DNA of 64,000 nucleotides from positions 744,001-808,000 of the forward strand of contig NZ_CP083666.1 of assembly GCF_020097835.1 (NCBI RefSeq), given 5' to 3'. Shown piece by piece: positions 27,675-36,330 of the stretch. Both the position numbers and the translations under genes were made by a program. This stretch comes from Haloprofundus halobius. Lineage in GTDB: Archaea; Halobacteriota; Halobacteria; Halobacteriales; Haloferacaceae. The notes under the pieces are model-generated. The model did not search any database, was not told where the DNA came from, and was given only the letters and a program-made list of their open reading frames with translations. Position 1 is the first letter of the stretch, and each line of letters opens with the position of its first letter.

Positions 27675-27907
27675 GCTGTTATCGTGACCACGTTATCGCC
27701 GCGTATAATCGTTGTGTCTTCGACTTCCTCAACGTCGAGGCCACCGACGAGCGCGTCGTCGTCGTCGCCGAGGCTCTCCTCGAGCACGACGTTCATGTGC
27801 TGGTCGTAGCCCGCCAACGTCCCGAAGTAGGACGTTCCATCCTTCAGTTGCACGGTGACTGGCTCGTTCAGGGATGCCTCGAGTACGTCGAGGGGTCGTC
27901 CGCTCAT
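27671..27907 (-). CDS. lsm: Lsm (Sm-like) RNA-binding protein
   Basis: A protein of 78 residues with Sm1 ([27 protein letters not shown]) and Sm2 ([11 protein letters not shown]) motifs separated by a short acidic loop. Archaeal Lsm forms heptameric rings that bind U-rich RNA and interact with small RNAs. It is overlapped by rpl37e at its stop. A TATA block GTATTTTTAATAG (about 27929-27941) lies ~28 bases before the ATG. Confidence 0.95.
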   Translation of the reverse strand: MSGRPLDVLEASLNEPVTVQLKDGTSYFGTLAGYDQHMNVVLEESLGDDDDALVGGLDVEEVEDTTIIRGDNVVTITA

Positions 27908-28032
27908 ACCCTGTACGCCACCGGTTTCACTATTAAAAATACCGGATACAACGTCGAAACCGCGGCTCCGTGTCGCGGTTCGTCTCGGTCCGTGGCTCGT
28001 CGGGGTCGTCGCACGCCGTCGGAGAGCCGAAC

Positions 28033-28515
28033 TCACCGACGAACCAAATCCGAGAATTTCTCGCGCAGACCGCCGTTTTCGCCGATTCTGAGGTAGTAGG
28101 CGTTGCCGCCGTCCTCGTAGTAGTTGTCGATGCGGCGGGTTATCTCGAAGCCGATGTGCTCGTAGAAGTCGAGGGCGGCTGTGTTCGTCGTCCGCGCGTG
28201 GCAGGTGACCGTCCGGTGTTCGTCGGCCACCGTCGCAACCAGACGCTGACCGTAGCCCTCGCCGCGGACTTCGGGGGCGACGGCCAGAAAGAGAATGTAG
28301 CCGTCTCGCCGCGTCGAGACGAATCCGACGAGTCGCTCGTCCTCGTAGAACAGGTGCGTCTTCGAACGTCGGTACGCGTCCATGAAGAAGCCGCGTTGCT
28401 GCTTCAACACACCCTCTCGCTCGCGGATGCGCTCCTTCAACGCCCAGGCGTCCTCCCCGTGGTCGGACCGCCCCGGCTCGTCGACGCGCAGTTCGACGTT
28501 GACGCTCACTACCAC
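28033..28515 (-). CDS. GNAT-family N-acetyltransferase
   Basis: A protein of 160 residues with the acetyl-CoA binding segment VAPEVRGEGYGQRLV (Q/RxxGxG/A type) and the downstream NTAALDFYEHIGF motif of RimI-like enzymes. The target (protein N-terminus or small amine) is unknown. Two in-frame GTG starts (28515 and 28509) compete; TTATAA at 28535-28540 would put a leaderless start near 28511. Monocistronic, divergent from the DUF502 gene. Confidence 0.87.
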   Translation of the reverse strand: MVVSVNVELRVDEPGRSDHGEDAWALKERIREREGVLKQQRGFFMDAYRRSKTHLFYEDERLVGFVSTRRDGYILFLAVAPEVRGEGYGQRLVATVADEHRTVTCHARTTNTAALDFYEHIGFEITRRIDNYYEDGGNAYYLRIGENGGLREKFSDLVRR

Positions 28516-28622
28516 ACCGTAGTATAGAGGTAGTTATAAGTCCACCGTCCCGAACGACCTTCATCAGCGTCTGACAGTTTGCTGAAGAAGTTCTTTAGTG
28601 ACGCACTAGCGTGTGGAGTCGT

Positions 28623-29513
28623 ATGGACGAGTCCCGTCCGGGCGCCGAACGCCACGTCAAGCGGACGATAGAGACACGGGTGAGAGACGCTATCGTCTCC
28701 GGCGTCGCGGTCGTGATTCCGCTCGTCATCACGCTCGTCGTGTTCATGGTGGCGCTCAACGCCGTCTCGGAGTATCTCGACCTCCTTTCGGACGTTCTCA
28801 TGCAACTTCCGTGGACGTCGAGCGTCCCGACCGCACAGTACGTCGACAGGGAGTTGGCCATCGAACTGCTCACGCCCGTCGTGCTGTTCGGGTTCGTTCT
28901 CTTCGTCGGGTTCGTCGTCGAGGGCTCGAAGTACGGCGAACGCGCCGTCGACTACTTCGACGCCGTCCTCGGGTCAGTCCCCGGCGTCGGCGCGGTGTAC
29001 GACAGTTTCCGACAGATGAGCGACGTGGTGCTGGAGAGCGACGTGCAGAACTTCCGCGACGTGAAACTGGTCGAGTTCCCTGACGACGACGTCTACACGC
29101 TGGGCTTCGTCACCACGGAGACGCCGCCGCGACTCACCGACGCCACCGACCACGAGGGGATGCTGACGATGTTCCTCCCGCTGGCTCCGAACCCGGTAAT
29201 GGGTGGTCACCTCGTCCACGTCCCCGAGTCGAAGGTCCACAACGTCGAGATGACCGTCGAGGAGGGCGTCCGCGCTATCGTGACGAGCGGTGTCGCCATC
29301 GGCCCGGCGTCGCAGACGGACGTCGGTCTCTCCGAGAACCAACTGCGGAACCTCTCGGCGATAGACGACGGCGAGAACGCGGACCTCACGAACGCAGATC
29401 CCTCGAACGGCGACACGCAGTCGAACACGGAGAACAAGTCGGAGGCCGATACCGGGCGGCCCGACCACGACGAATCTCGAAGCGTCGTCAACCGTCCCGA
29501 CGACAGCGAGTAA
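28623..29513 (+). CDS. DUF502-family membrane protein
   Basis: A protein of 296 residues with two transmembrane segments (about 29-50 and 80-101), the motifs GLLA-like VVIPLVITLVVF and GSVPGVGAVYDSFRQM, then a soluble beta-rich domain with EFPDDDVYTLGFVT and MTVEEGVRAIVTSGV. This is the DUF502 arrangement. A hydrophilic, Asp/Asn-rich tail of ~50 residues ends it. Function unknown. ATG at 28623 follows TTCTTTAG by ~29 bases. Archease follows after 25 bases and may be co-transcribed. Confidence 0.85.
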   Translation: MDESRPGAERHVKRTIETRVRDAIVSGVAVVIPLVITLVVFMVALNAVSEYLDLLSDVLMQLPWTSSVPTAQYVDRELAIELLTPVVLFGFVLFVGFVVEGSKYGERAVDYFDAVLGSVPGVGAVYDSFRQMSDVVLESDVQNFRDVKLVEFPDDDVYTLGFVTTETPPRLTDATDHEGMLTMFLPLAPNPVMGGHLVHVPESKVHNVEMTVEEGVRAIVTSGVAIGPASQTDVGLSENQLRNLSAIDDGENADLTNADPSNGDTQSNTENKSEADTGRPDHDESRSVVNRPDDSE

Positions 29514-29538
29514 TACGTCGGCTGACGAGCGTACACAG

Positions 29539-29955
29539 ATGAGCTACGAACTGCGCGCGCACACCGCCGATGTCGCCGTCGCCGCGGAGGGATCGACGCT
29601 CGACGCCGTCTTCGCCGCCGTCGCCGACGGCCTCGCGGCGGCCATGGCCGACTCCGTTCCCGACGATGGTGAGCGCTTCTCGCTCGAAATCCGCGCCGAG
29701 AGCCGTGAGGCGGCGCTGTTCGACTACTTAGACGAACTTATCTACGAACGCGACGTACGGGAGGTCCTCCCCGTCGATAACCGCGCGACGATCCACCGTG
29801 ACGGCAACGGCGACGAGTGGGTCGTCGGCGCCAGCGCGCGGGGGGTCCCGCTCGCCGGTCTCGGCGCGCGCGAGGTGAAGGCGGTGACGTACTCGGAGAT
29901 GGACCTCTCGGAGACGGCCGACGGCTGGCGCGCGTACGTCGTCTTCGACGTGTGA
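29539..29955 (+). CDS. Archease, RtcB activator
   Basis: A protein of 138 residues matching archease: YELRAHTADVAVAAEG at the N-terminus with the metal-binding Asp of HTADV, FDYLDELIYERD in the middle, and VKAVTYSEMDL near the end. Archease speeds guanylylation of RtcB and allows multiple-turnover RNA ligation. rtcB itself is 1.3 kb downstream on the same strand with one membrane-protein gene between. It lies 25 bases after the DUF502 gene. Confidence 0.92.
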   Translation: MSYELRAHTADVAVAAEGSTLDAVFAAVADGLAAAMADSVPDDGERFSLEIRAESREAALFDYLDELIYERDVREVLPVDNRATIHRDGNGDEWVVGASARGVPLAGLGAREVKAVTYSEMDLSETADGWRAYVVFDV

Positions 29956-30096
29956 GCCGGATTCGATCGATTTTCCGACGCGGGTGGGCTGGATTCGAGC
30001 GTCGACGCTCGAAACCGTCACGGACGTTCGTTTCGATTTCTGTCGAAAACGAGCACGCACGTAGGATTTAGAAGCGCTCGATTCGGAGTTTCAGAT

Positions 30097-31164
30097 ATGA
30101 GGCGCCGCACACTCAAAGCGGTGTTCGCAACCGTCGTACTGCTGGCTACGTCCGGTGTAGCGAGCGCACACGTGAAGTACGTCGTCGACGGCGGCGGCGC
30201 GGGCAACGTCGTCCGACTGCTGGCGACCGTCGCGTCTGACCCGCTGAGTCTCGTACTGATTCTGGGGACTGGTACTGGGGTAGTCGTCGCCGCCGCGGGG
30301 TATCTCCGCTACCGACCCGCCGACGCCGACGTGCGCGCGTTCCGCGCCGTGATGGACGACTACCGCGACCTGGTGCCGTGGCTGCTCCGCCTGAGCGTCG
30401 GCCTCCCGCTCGTCGGCGCGGGCTTCGCGGGCTACTTCTTCACGCCGCTGGTTCCCGCACCGACCCGCCTGTTCGGCGTCGCCGTCGGCTTTCTGCTCCT
30501 CTTTGGACTAGCGACCCGACTCGCGGCCGTCGTCGGTCTCCTCGGCTACCTCGTCGGCCTGACGTTCCGCCCGGAGCTCCTCCTGGCGTCCGAGTACGTT
30601 CCGGCGTTTCTCGCCATCGTGCTGGTCGGCGGGGGGCGGCCGAGCGCCGACCAACTCATCGCGCGGATGGCCGACGACGACCGGACGCTGTACTCGCGCG
30701 TCGACCCCTTCTATCGCCGCGTCGCCGTCCCCTTCGAGCGACGTATCACGCCGTACCGGCCGTTCGTCCCGACGATTCTACGCGTCGGGATGGGGCTGTC
30801 GTTCATCTATCTCGGGGTGACGCAGAAGCTGATGAACCCCGTTGAGGCGCTCGCCGTCGTCGAGAAGTACGACCTCACCGCCGTCGTCCCGGTCATTCCG
30901 GAACTGTGGGTCGTCGGCGCGGGACTCGCCGAGGCCGTCGTGGGCCTCGCACTACTGTTCGGTGCGTTCACTCGCGCCTCGTCGCTCGTCGCGTTCGGCC
31001 TCTTCACGACGACGCTGTTCGGACTCCCGGACGACCCCGTGCTGGCGCACATCTCGTTGTTCGGTCTCGTCTCGGCGCTGCTGGTCACCGGCGGCGGGCC
31101 GTTCTCGTTCGACGCCTGGGTGGCGCGGGAGACGCGCTCGGAACGGGGCGTCGCCGCCGACTGA
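30097..31164 (+). CDS. DoxX-like membrane protein with signal peptide
   Basis: A membrane protein of 355 residues. It begins with a positively charged start and a hydrophobic signal (VFATVVLLATSGVASAHVKY), then about eight transmembrane segments. The C-terminal part (TILRVGMGLSFIYLGVTQKL ... ELWVVGAGLAEAVVGLALLF) has the DoxX/DoxD fold pattern; the N-terminal half looks like a diverged second copy. DoxX proteins are linked to quinol oxidation or redox stress elsewhere; here the role is open. ATTTAG ~29 bases before the ATG serves as TATA. Confidence 0.8.
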   Translation: MRRRTLKAVFATVVLLATSGVASAHVKYVVDGGGAGNVVRLLATVASDPLSLVLILGTGTGVVVAAAGYLRYRPADADVRAFRAVMDDYRDLVPWLLRLSVGLPLVGAGFAGYFFTPLVPAPTRLFGVAVGFLLLFGLATRLAAVVGLLGYLVGLTFRPELLLASEYVPAFLAIVLVGGGRPSADQLIARMADDDRTLYSRVDPFYRRVAVPFERRITPYRPFVPTILRVGMGLSFIYLGVTQKLMNPVEALAVVEKYDLTAVVPVIPELWVVGAGLAEAVVGLALLFGAFTRASSLVAFGLFTTTLFGLPDDPVLAHISLFGLVSALLVTGGGPFSFDAWVARETRSERGVAAD

Positions 31165-31256
31165 GACCGACGTTAGCCGGACACTCACGGCCGACGAACG
31201 GTCGGCGGAGTCGACTTGGGACAACGTATTCACGCACGCTAGTGCTACGGTACCAC

Positions 31257-32717
31257 ATGACGACGCGCGAGTTCGACGGCATCCGTCTCGAACGGGTTCG
31301 GGAGTACGTCTGGGAGATTCCGCGGGAGGGCGGGATGCGGGTCCCCGCCCGCGTTCTCGCCAGCGAGGAGCTACTCGAACAGATCGGCGACGACAAGACG
31401 CTTCAGCAACTGAAGAACGCGACGCACCTGCCGGGGATGACGAAACACGCGCTCTGCATGCCCGACGGCCACCAGGGCTACGGCTTCCCCGTCGGCGGCG
31501 TTGGCGCGACCGACGCGCAAAACGGCTGTATCTCGCCCGGAGCGGTGGGATACGACATTAACTGCGGCGTTAGAATGATGAATACTAGCCTCTCCTACGA
31601 CGACCTGCAGGGGCGCGAGGAGGAACTCGTCGACGCGCTGTTCCGGACGATTCCCTCCGGGCTGGGCGGCGGCGGTGTCGTCGAATCCGGCGTCGAGACG
31701 GTGAATTCGGTGCTCGAACGCGGCGTCGACTGGGCGCTCGAAGCGGGGTACGCCGTCGAAGACGACCTGGTGCACTGCGAGGACGAGGGGCGGCGCCCGG
31801 ACGCCGACGCCGACGCGGTGTCCCGGAAGGCGAAGGACAGGGGGAAAAATCAGTTGGGAAGTCTCGGCTCCGGCAACCACTTTCTGGAGGTTCAGCGCGT
31901 CACCGACGTGTTCCGCGCGGACGTCGCCGAGGCGTACGGACTCGCAGCGGACCAGGTAGTCGTCCTCATCCACTGCGGGAGCCGCGGCCTCGGCCACCAA
32001 GTGTGCAACGACTACCTCCGGCAGATAGAGAAGCGTCACGGCGACCTACTCGCGCAACTGCCCGACAAGGAACTCGCCGCCGCGCCCGCCGGAAGCGAAC
32101 TGGCCGAGGCGTACTACGGCGCGATGTGCGCCGCCATCAACTTCGCGTGGGTCAATCGACAACTGGTGATGCACCGGACGCGCGAGGTGTTCGAGCGCGT
32201 GTTCGACCGCGACTGGGAGGCGATGGAGATGCACCTGCTCTACGACGTCGCGCACAACATCGCGAAGAAAGAAATCCACGACGTAGACGGCGAGGAACGC
32301 GAACTGTACGTCCACCGGAAAGGAGCAACGCGGGCGTTCCCGGCGGGCCGTCCGGAAGTTCCGAAGGCGTACCGCGACGTCGGCCAACCCGTCATCATCC
32401 CCGGAAGCATGGGCGCGGGAAGCTACGTGCTGCGCGGCGGCGAGGAGTCGCTGTCGCTATCGTTCGGGTCGACGGCGCACGGCGCGGGTCGGGTGATGAG
32501 TCGGACTCGCGCGAAAAAGGAGTACTGGGGCGAGACGGTACAGACCGAACTGCGCGACCAGAACAGAATCTACGTGAAGGCTCAGAGCGGCGCGACCGTC
32601 GCCGAGGAGGCTCCGGGCGTCTACAAGGACGTCGACGAAGTCGTCCGCGTCTCCGACGCGCTGGGCATCGGCGACAAAGTCGCGCGAACCTATCCGGTCT
32701 GCAACATCAAAGGTTGA
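31257..32717 (+). CDS. rtcB: RNA-splicing ligase RtcB
   Basis: A GTP- and Mn-dependent ligase of 486 residues that joins tRNA halves after intron removal (2',3'-cyclic phosphate plus 5'-OH ends). Metal and active-site motifs: GYDINCGVRMM (Asp100, Cys103), GSGNHFLEVQ, HCGSRGLGHQV, and the guanylylated histidine in STAHGAGR (His408). GSMGAGSYVL binds guanine. No intein interrupts it. The ATG at 31257 lies ~27 bases after CGTATTCA; the open frame extends far upstream but overlaps the previous gene. Archease is at 29539. Confidence 0.95.
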   Translation: MTTREFDGIRLERVREYVWEIPREGGMRVPARVLASEELLEQIGDDKTLQQLKNATHLPGMTKHALCMPDGHQGYGFPVGGVGATDAQNGCISPGAVGYDINCGVRMMNTSLSYDDLQGREEELVDALFRTIPSGLGGGGVVESGVETVNSVLERGVDWALEAGYAVEDDLVHCEDEGRRPDADADAVSRKAKDRGKNQLGSLGSGNHFLEVQRVTDVFRADVAEAYGLAADQVVVLIHCGSRGLGHQVCNDYLRQIEKRHGDLLAQLPDKELAAAPAGSELAEAYYGAMCAAINFAWVNRQLVMHRTREVFERVFDRDWEAMEMHLLYDVAHNIAKKEIHDVDGEERELYVHRKGATRAFPAGRPEVPKAYRDVGQPVIIPGSMGAGSYVLRGGEESLSLSFGSTAHGAGRVMSRTRAKKEYWGETVQTELRDQNRIYVKAQSGATVAEEAPGVYKDVDEVVRVSDALGIGDKVARTYPVCNIKG

Positions 32718-32881
32718 TAATCGGCGCTCGCCGACTCGCCCCGTCTACGGCGACCCGCTCAGTCGTACCGGGCGGGTTCGGGCGAGTTCTCGCGCGACGG
32801 GATACTGACGCGCGAGTTCAGGCGTTCGAGATTCGAACAGATGCGACTGTAATCTCTGGACTGTGTTTCGGACATGAACAC

Positions 32882-33103
32882 TCACCGCCAAGCGTCGACT
32901 GCGACACATGCGGACGCGCTCATCGAGAGCCACGCGTCGTCGCGAGCGATGTCGGCGACGACCAGCGACTCCTCTCCGTCTACCTCGTCGAACGCACACG
33001 TCACTTCCGCGTCGGTCGACTCGGCGGCGTGCTCGTTCGTAACCCTCTGTTTGTCGCGTGGAGGGCGTCGGGTGGCCCGACGTTTCGGGTTTCGGGAATC
33101 CAT
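32882..33103 (-). CDS. Small conserved-looking haloarchaeal protein
   Basis: A protein of 73 residues starting MDSRNPKRR. The C-terminal two thirds (VTCAFDEVDGEESLVVADIARDD followed by AWLSM) looks like a compact beta-fold shared by small haloarchaeal proteins of unknown function and ends in AVDAWR. The N-terminus is basic and probably disordered. An ATG at 33148 is the alternative start. No SD or well-placed TATA decides between them. The 160 bases downstream to rtcB hold nothing clear. Confidence 0.6.
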   Translation of the reverse strand: MDSRNPKRRATRRPPRDKQRVTNEHAAESTDAEVTCAFDEVDGEESLVVADIARDDAWLSMSASACVAVDAWR

Positions 33104-33174
33104 CGTACTCTGAAAGACAACCTCCGAGGGGATACGACCATTGCCCAATAGATTAGGTACCCGCGTCAGACAGG

Positions 33175-33621
33175 TCAGCGTCGGAAGTCACCCGGTCCGC
33201 CCGGTTCGGCGGGGCCTCGCGGCCTCGTCGGGCCGTCTCCGCCGATATCGACGAACTCCGGGGGGCGGCGCGGGTCGAGTTCCTCGCCGCCGGCGTATTT
33301 GACGTAGCTGAGATAGAACGCTCGGCCACAGCCGATTTGGCCGTCGTCGTTTCCGTCGCCTCCCCCGTCCCCGCGGTCGTCGCTCGTATCGTTGCCTCGA
33401 CCGGGAATCCACCCTTTCGGTCTGAACGTCACCGACGGGGCGCCGCTCTCGCCGCAGACGAGTTCGACCCCGTCGGCGTCCTCGTAGGCGTCGTCGGGGG
33501 TCGCGTACTCCCACTCTTCGAGTGGGTACGGCGTGACTGCCTTGTCCGCGAGATACTCGTCGCGTTCGAGTTCGACGAGCGTCTCGCAGTGCGGACAGTA
33601 GTAGGTGACGGTGAAACTCAT
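33175..33621 (-). CDS. Hypothetical zinc-ribbon-like protein
   Basis: A protein of 148 residues. It opens with YYCPHCETLVELERDEYLAD, half of a zinc ribbon, and has further cysteines at VCGESG and IGCGR. A glycine/aspartate-rich linker (about 80-98) and a proline/arginine-rich tail are likely disordered. Position next to the eIF2B-like gene, divergent from it, gives no functional clue. Confidence 0.68.
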   Translation of the reverse strand: MSFTVTYYCPHCETLVELERDEYLADKAVTPYPLEEWEYATPDDAYEDADGVELVCGESGAPSVTFRPKGWIPGRGNDTSDDRGDGGGDGNDDGQIGCGRAFYLSYVKYAGGEELDPRRPPEFVDIGGDGPTRPRGPAEPGGPGDFRR

Positions 33622-33750
33622 CGCGTCCGGTAGGGGTCGCGGACACTTGTGTCTCGCGGCGGAACGGCGCTCCGCGAGTGCGACGGGTCGCGACGGACCC
33701 ACCCTCCACCTCCCGGAAACTCTTTGCTCCGAGGGGCCAGACGTTCGAGT

Positions 33751-34599
33751 ATGATAGACGAGACGGTCGAGGAAATCCGGGAGATGCAGACCCACAGTTC
33801 CTCCGTCGTCGCCGTCAAGGCAACGCGGGCGCTGTTGGAACTGCTCGACCGCGAGTTCGCGACGCTCGAAGAGTACGAGCGCGACCTCGAACGCAACGCC
33901 GGGGCGCTCCGGCGAGCGAACCCCTCGCACGCCTCGCTGTACAACGCGATGCACGAGGTCACCCAGAGCGTCGTCGGCGAGAGCGACACGGTCGACGAGG
34001 CGAAAGAGCGGACGAAAGAGACGATCGAGCGCGTCGTCGAGGACGTCGAGCGCGGCAAGCGCCGCGCGGCCGACACCGCCGCCGAGACGTTCGCGGACGG
34101 CGAGACGTTTCTCACGCACGACTACTCCTCGACCGTGCTCGAAGCCGTCGAGACCGCCGTGCGAGGCGGTGTCGAACTCACCGCGTACGCGACGGAGGCA
34201 CGGCCCCGCTATCTGGGACGCAAGACGGCGCGCACGCTCGCGGCGATGGACCGCGTCGACGCCCATCTCATCGTCGACGGCGCGTCGGGCTACGTCATGG
34301 AGGAGTGCGACCGCGTCGTCATCGGGATGGACTGCATCGTCGACGACGTGCTGTACAACCGCGTCGGCACGTTCCCGATGGTCGCGGCGGCCAACGAAGT
34401 CGGCGTTCCCGTTACTATCGTCGGCTCCGGCGCGAAGATAATCGAGGACGGTTTCCGCTTCGAGAACGAGTTCCGCTCACCGTCAGAAGTGATGCTCGAA
34501 CCCGCCGAAGGGTTCAGTATCGACAACCCCGCCTACGACGCGACACCCGTCTCGCTCATCGACGAGGTCATCACCGACGAGCAGACGCGGTACTACTGA
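33751..34599 (+). CDS. eIF2B alpha/ribose-1,5-bisphosphate isomerase-like protein
   Basis: A protein of 282 residues of the IF-2B/MtnA fold: helical N-terminus (EEIREMQTHSSSVVAVKATRALLELL) and a Rossmann-like C-terminus with TAYATEARPRYLGRKTARTL, DRVVIGMDCIVDD and AAANEVGVPVTIVGSGAKI. Archaeal relatives are either R15P isomerases of the AMP pathway or proteins of unknown role. This one lacks the clear GCDAI... context of MtnA. ATG at 33751 follows CTCTTTGC by ~28 bases. Confidence 0.82.
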   Translation: MIDETVEEIREMQTHSSSVVAVKATRALLELLDREFATLEEYERDLERNAGALRRANPSHASLYNAMHEVTQSVVGESDTVDEAKERTKETIERVVEDVERGKRRAADTAAETFADGETFLTHDYSSTVLEAVETAVRGGVELTAYATEARPRYLGRKTARTLAAMDRVDAHLIVDGASGYVMEECDRVVIGMDCIVDDVLYNRVGTFPMVAAANEVGVPVTIVGSGAKIIEDGFRFENEFRSPSEVMLEPAEGFSIDNPAYDATPVSLIDEVITDEQTRYY

Positions 34600-34617
34600 A
34601 CGAAAGCGCTCGACCGC

Positions 34618-35730
34618 TCAGTCGAGCGCGATGCGCTCGCCGCTCTCGTCGCTCCGCTCGATGGCGTCGAGCACCCGCTGGACCTCGTAGGCGTCCTCGA
34701 ACGACGGGTGGAACTCGTCGCCCGAATCCGCGGCGGAGAGGAACTCGTAGTTCTCGTGGACGAACGTGTGCTCCCACCCGAGGACGTGGCCCGGCGGCCA
34801 CCAGTGTTCGACGTAGGGGTCGTCCTCGTCGGTGACGAGGACAGTCTCGTAGCCGCGGTTGCCCTCTCTCAGCAGCTCTAGCTCGTTGATGCGTTCGAGC
34901 GAGAATTTGAGACTTCCCTCCGAACCGTGGACGCGAATCGTGTGGTCGTTCTTGTGGCCGGTGGCGACGCGGGACGCCTCGAACGTCCCCATCGCGCCGT
35001 TCTCGAACCCGGCTTCGGCGGTGTAGGCGTCGTCGACCGTGACTGGTCGCGTCTCGTCTTCGCCGGGAACGGGACGCTCGTCGACGAACGTCCGGAGGTG
35101 GCCGCTCACCTCGGCGATGTCGCCCGCCTGCTCGCCGACGAGGAAGCGCGCGAGGTCGACCGTGTGCGCGCCGAGGTCGCCGAGCGCGCCGCTACCGGCG
35201 AGCTCTTTGTCCATCCGCCACGCCCACGGCGCGTCTGGGTCGGCGAGCCAGTCCTGCATGTACCGGCCGTCGACGTGGCGAATCTCCCCGAGTTCGCCGT
35301 CGTCGATGAGCTTTTTCGCGTACTGGATAGCGGGAATGAACCTGTAGTTGAACGCGCATCCGGCGACGCCCGAGGCGTCGGCGGCGGCGGCGCGCATCCG
35401 CTCGGCCTCCTCCAGTGTCGGCGCGAGCGGTTTCTCGCAGAAGACGTGCGCGCCCGCCTCCAGCGCCGCGATGGAGGGGTCGGCGTGGAGGTGGTTCGGC
35501 CCGAGGTTGTAGAACACGTCCACTTCGTCGACGACGTCCTCCCAGTCGGTGGCCGTGTGCTCGAAGCCGAAGCGGTCGGCGGCGTCCGCCAGCGCCTCCT
35601 CGTCGCGGCCGACGAGCGTGTGGCGGACCACCTCGGGCGCGTCCGGGAAGAACATCGGGAGCCGCGCCAGCGCGTTCGAGTGAGCCTGTCCCATGAACCG
35701 GTAGCCGAGCATGCCGACTGTCAGAGCCAT
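34618..35730 (-). CDS. Gfo/Idh/MocA-family oxidoreductase (1)
   Basis: An NAD(P)-dependent dehydrogenase of 370 residues. The dinucleotide motif reads GYRFMGQAHSNAL, and the catalytic Lys is in CEKPLAPTLEEAERM. The C-terminal half is the family's alpha/beta substrate domain (GDLGAHTVDLARFLVG holds the His/Asp pair). Family members oxidise sugars, inositols or similar polyols. It borders the sugar locus and is divergent from the Nudix gene, but it does not carry the operator motif seen at three other promoters of the locus. Confidence 0.9.
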   Translation of the reverse strand: MALTVGMLGYRFMGQAHSNALARLPMFFPDAPEVVRHTLVGRDEEALADAADRFGFEHTATDWEDVVDEVDVFYNLGPNHLHADPSIAALEAGAHVFCEKPLAPTLEEAERMRAAAADASGVAGCAFNYRFIPAIQYAKKLIDDGELGEIRHVDGRYMQDWLADPDAPWAWRMDKELAGSGALGDLGAHTVDLARFLVGEQAGDIAEVSGHLRTFVDERPVPGEDETRPVTVDDAYTAEAGFENGAMGTFEASRVATGHKNDHTIRVHGSEGSLKFSLERINELELLREGNRGYETVLVTDEDDPYVEHWWPPGHVLGWEHTFVHENYEFLSAADSGDEFHPSFEDAYEVQRVLDAIERSDESGERIALD

Positions 35731-35805
35731 GTTCCCCCTTCACGCGGCGGCGGCTTAGGGTTTCATATTCGCTACTTTCTTGCGAGGGTGGGCCTTTCTC
35801 GGCGC

Positions 35806-36315
35806 ATGAACGGACGACCCTCCACCGACTCCGCCGCCGACGGGGCTCCGTCGGTCGACGACGCCCCGCTCGAGAGCGTGCGAACAGCCAACGAGACCTC
35901 GATCCGCGTCGTCGCCCTCGGCGTCGTCCGCCGCGACGACGAACTGCTCGTCTTCGAGAGCCAGTCCGAGGAGTCGGGGACGTTCTACCGACCGCTCGGC
36001 GGCGGCGTCGAGTTCGGCGAACACAGCGTCGACACGCTTCGCCGCGAGTTCCGTGAGGAGTTAGAGGTCGAACTGACGCGGGTTCACGAACTCGGCACGT
36101 TCGAGGACGTGTTCACCGCCGACGGCGAGGAGTGCCACGAAGTTCACCGCGTCTACGGCGCGGAGCTCGTCCAGCAGTGGCCTTACCAGATGGACTCCTT
36201 CACGGGCTACGAACCGGAGACCGGCGAGGAGTTCGACTGTTTGTGGAAGCCACTGTCGGCGTTTACCGAGGACGGTGAGACGCTGTATCCCGAAAAACTG
36301 CCGAGCCTGCTCTGA
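35806..36315 (+). CDS. Nudix hydrolase
   Basis: A protein of 169 residues. The Nudix box is GGGVEFGEHSVDTLRREFRE followed by ELEVEL, which matches GX5EX7REUXEE. The fold starts at about residue 32 (SIRVVALGVVRRDDELLVFE) after a hydrophilic N-terminus. It cleaves a nucleoside diphosphate linked to another moiety; substrate unknown. TATA-like TACTTTCTT lies ~28 bases before the ATG. Convergent with the TIM-barrel isomerase gene. Confidence 0.88.
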   Translation: MNGRPSTDSAADGAPSVDDAPLESVRTANETSIRVVALGVVRRDDELLVFESQSEESGTFYRPLGGGVEFGEHSVDTLRREFREELEVELTRVHELGTFEDVFTADGEECHEVHRVYGAELVQQWPYQMDSFTGYEPETGEEFDCLWKPLSAFTEDGETLYPEKLPSLL

Positions 36316-36330
36316 GGGTCGCGTCCGGCC

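Noticed and set aside
30906..31256. Long open frame that would extend RtcB upstream by ~117 residues
   Set aside because: It overlaps the DoxX-like gene, is rich in Arg, Pro and Gly as expected for a wrong frame in GC-rich DNA, and the conserved RtcB start with a promoter-like element lies at 31257.
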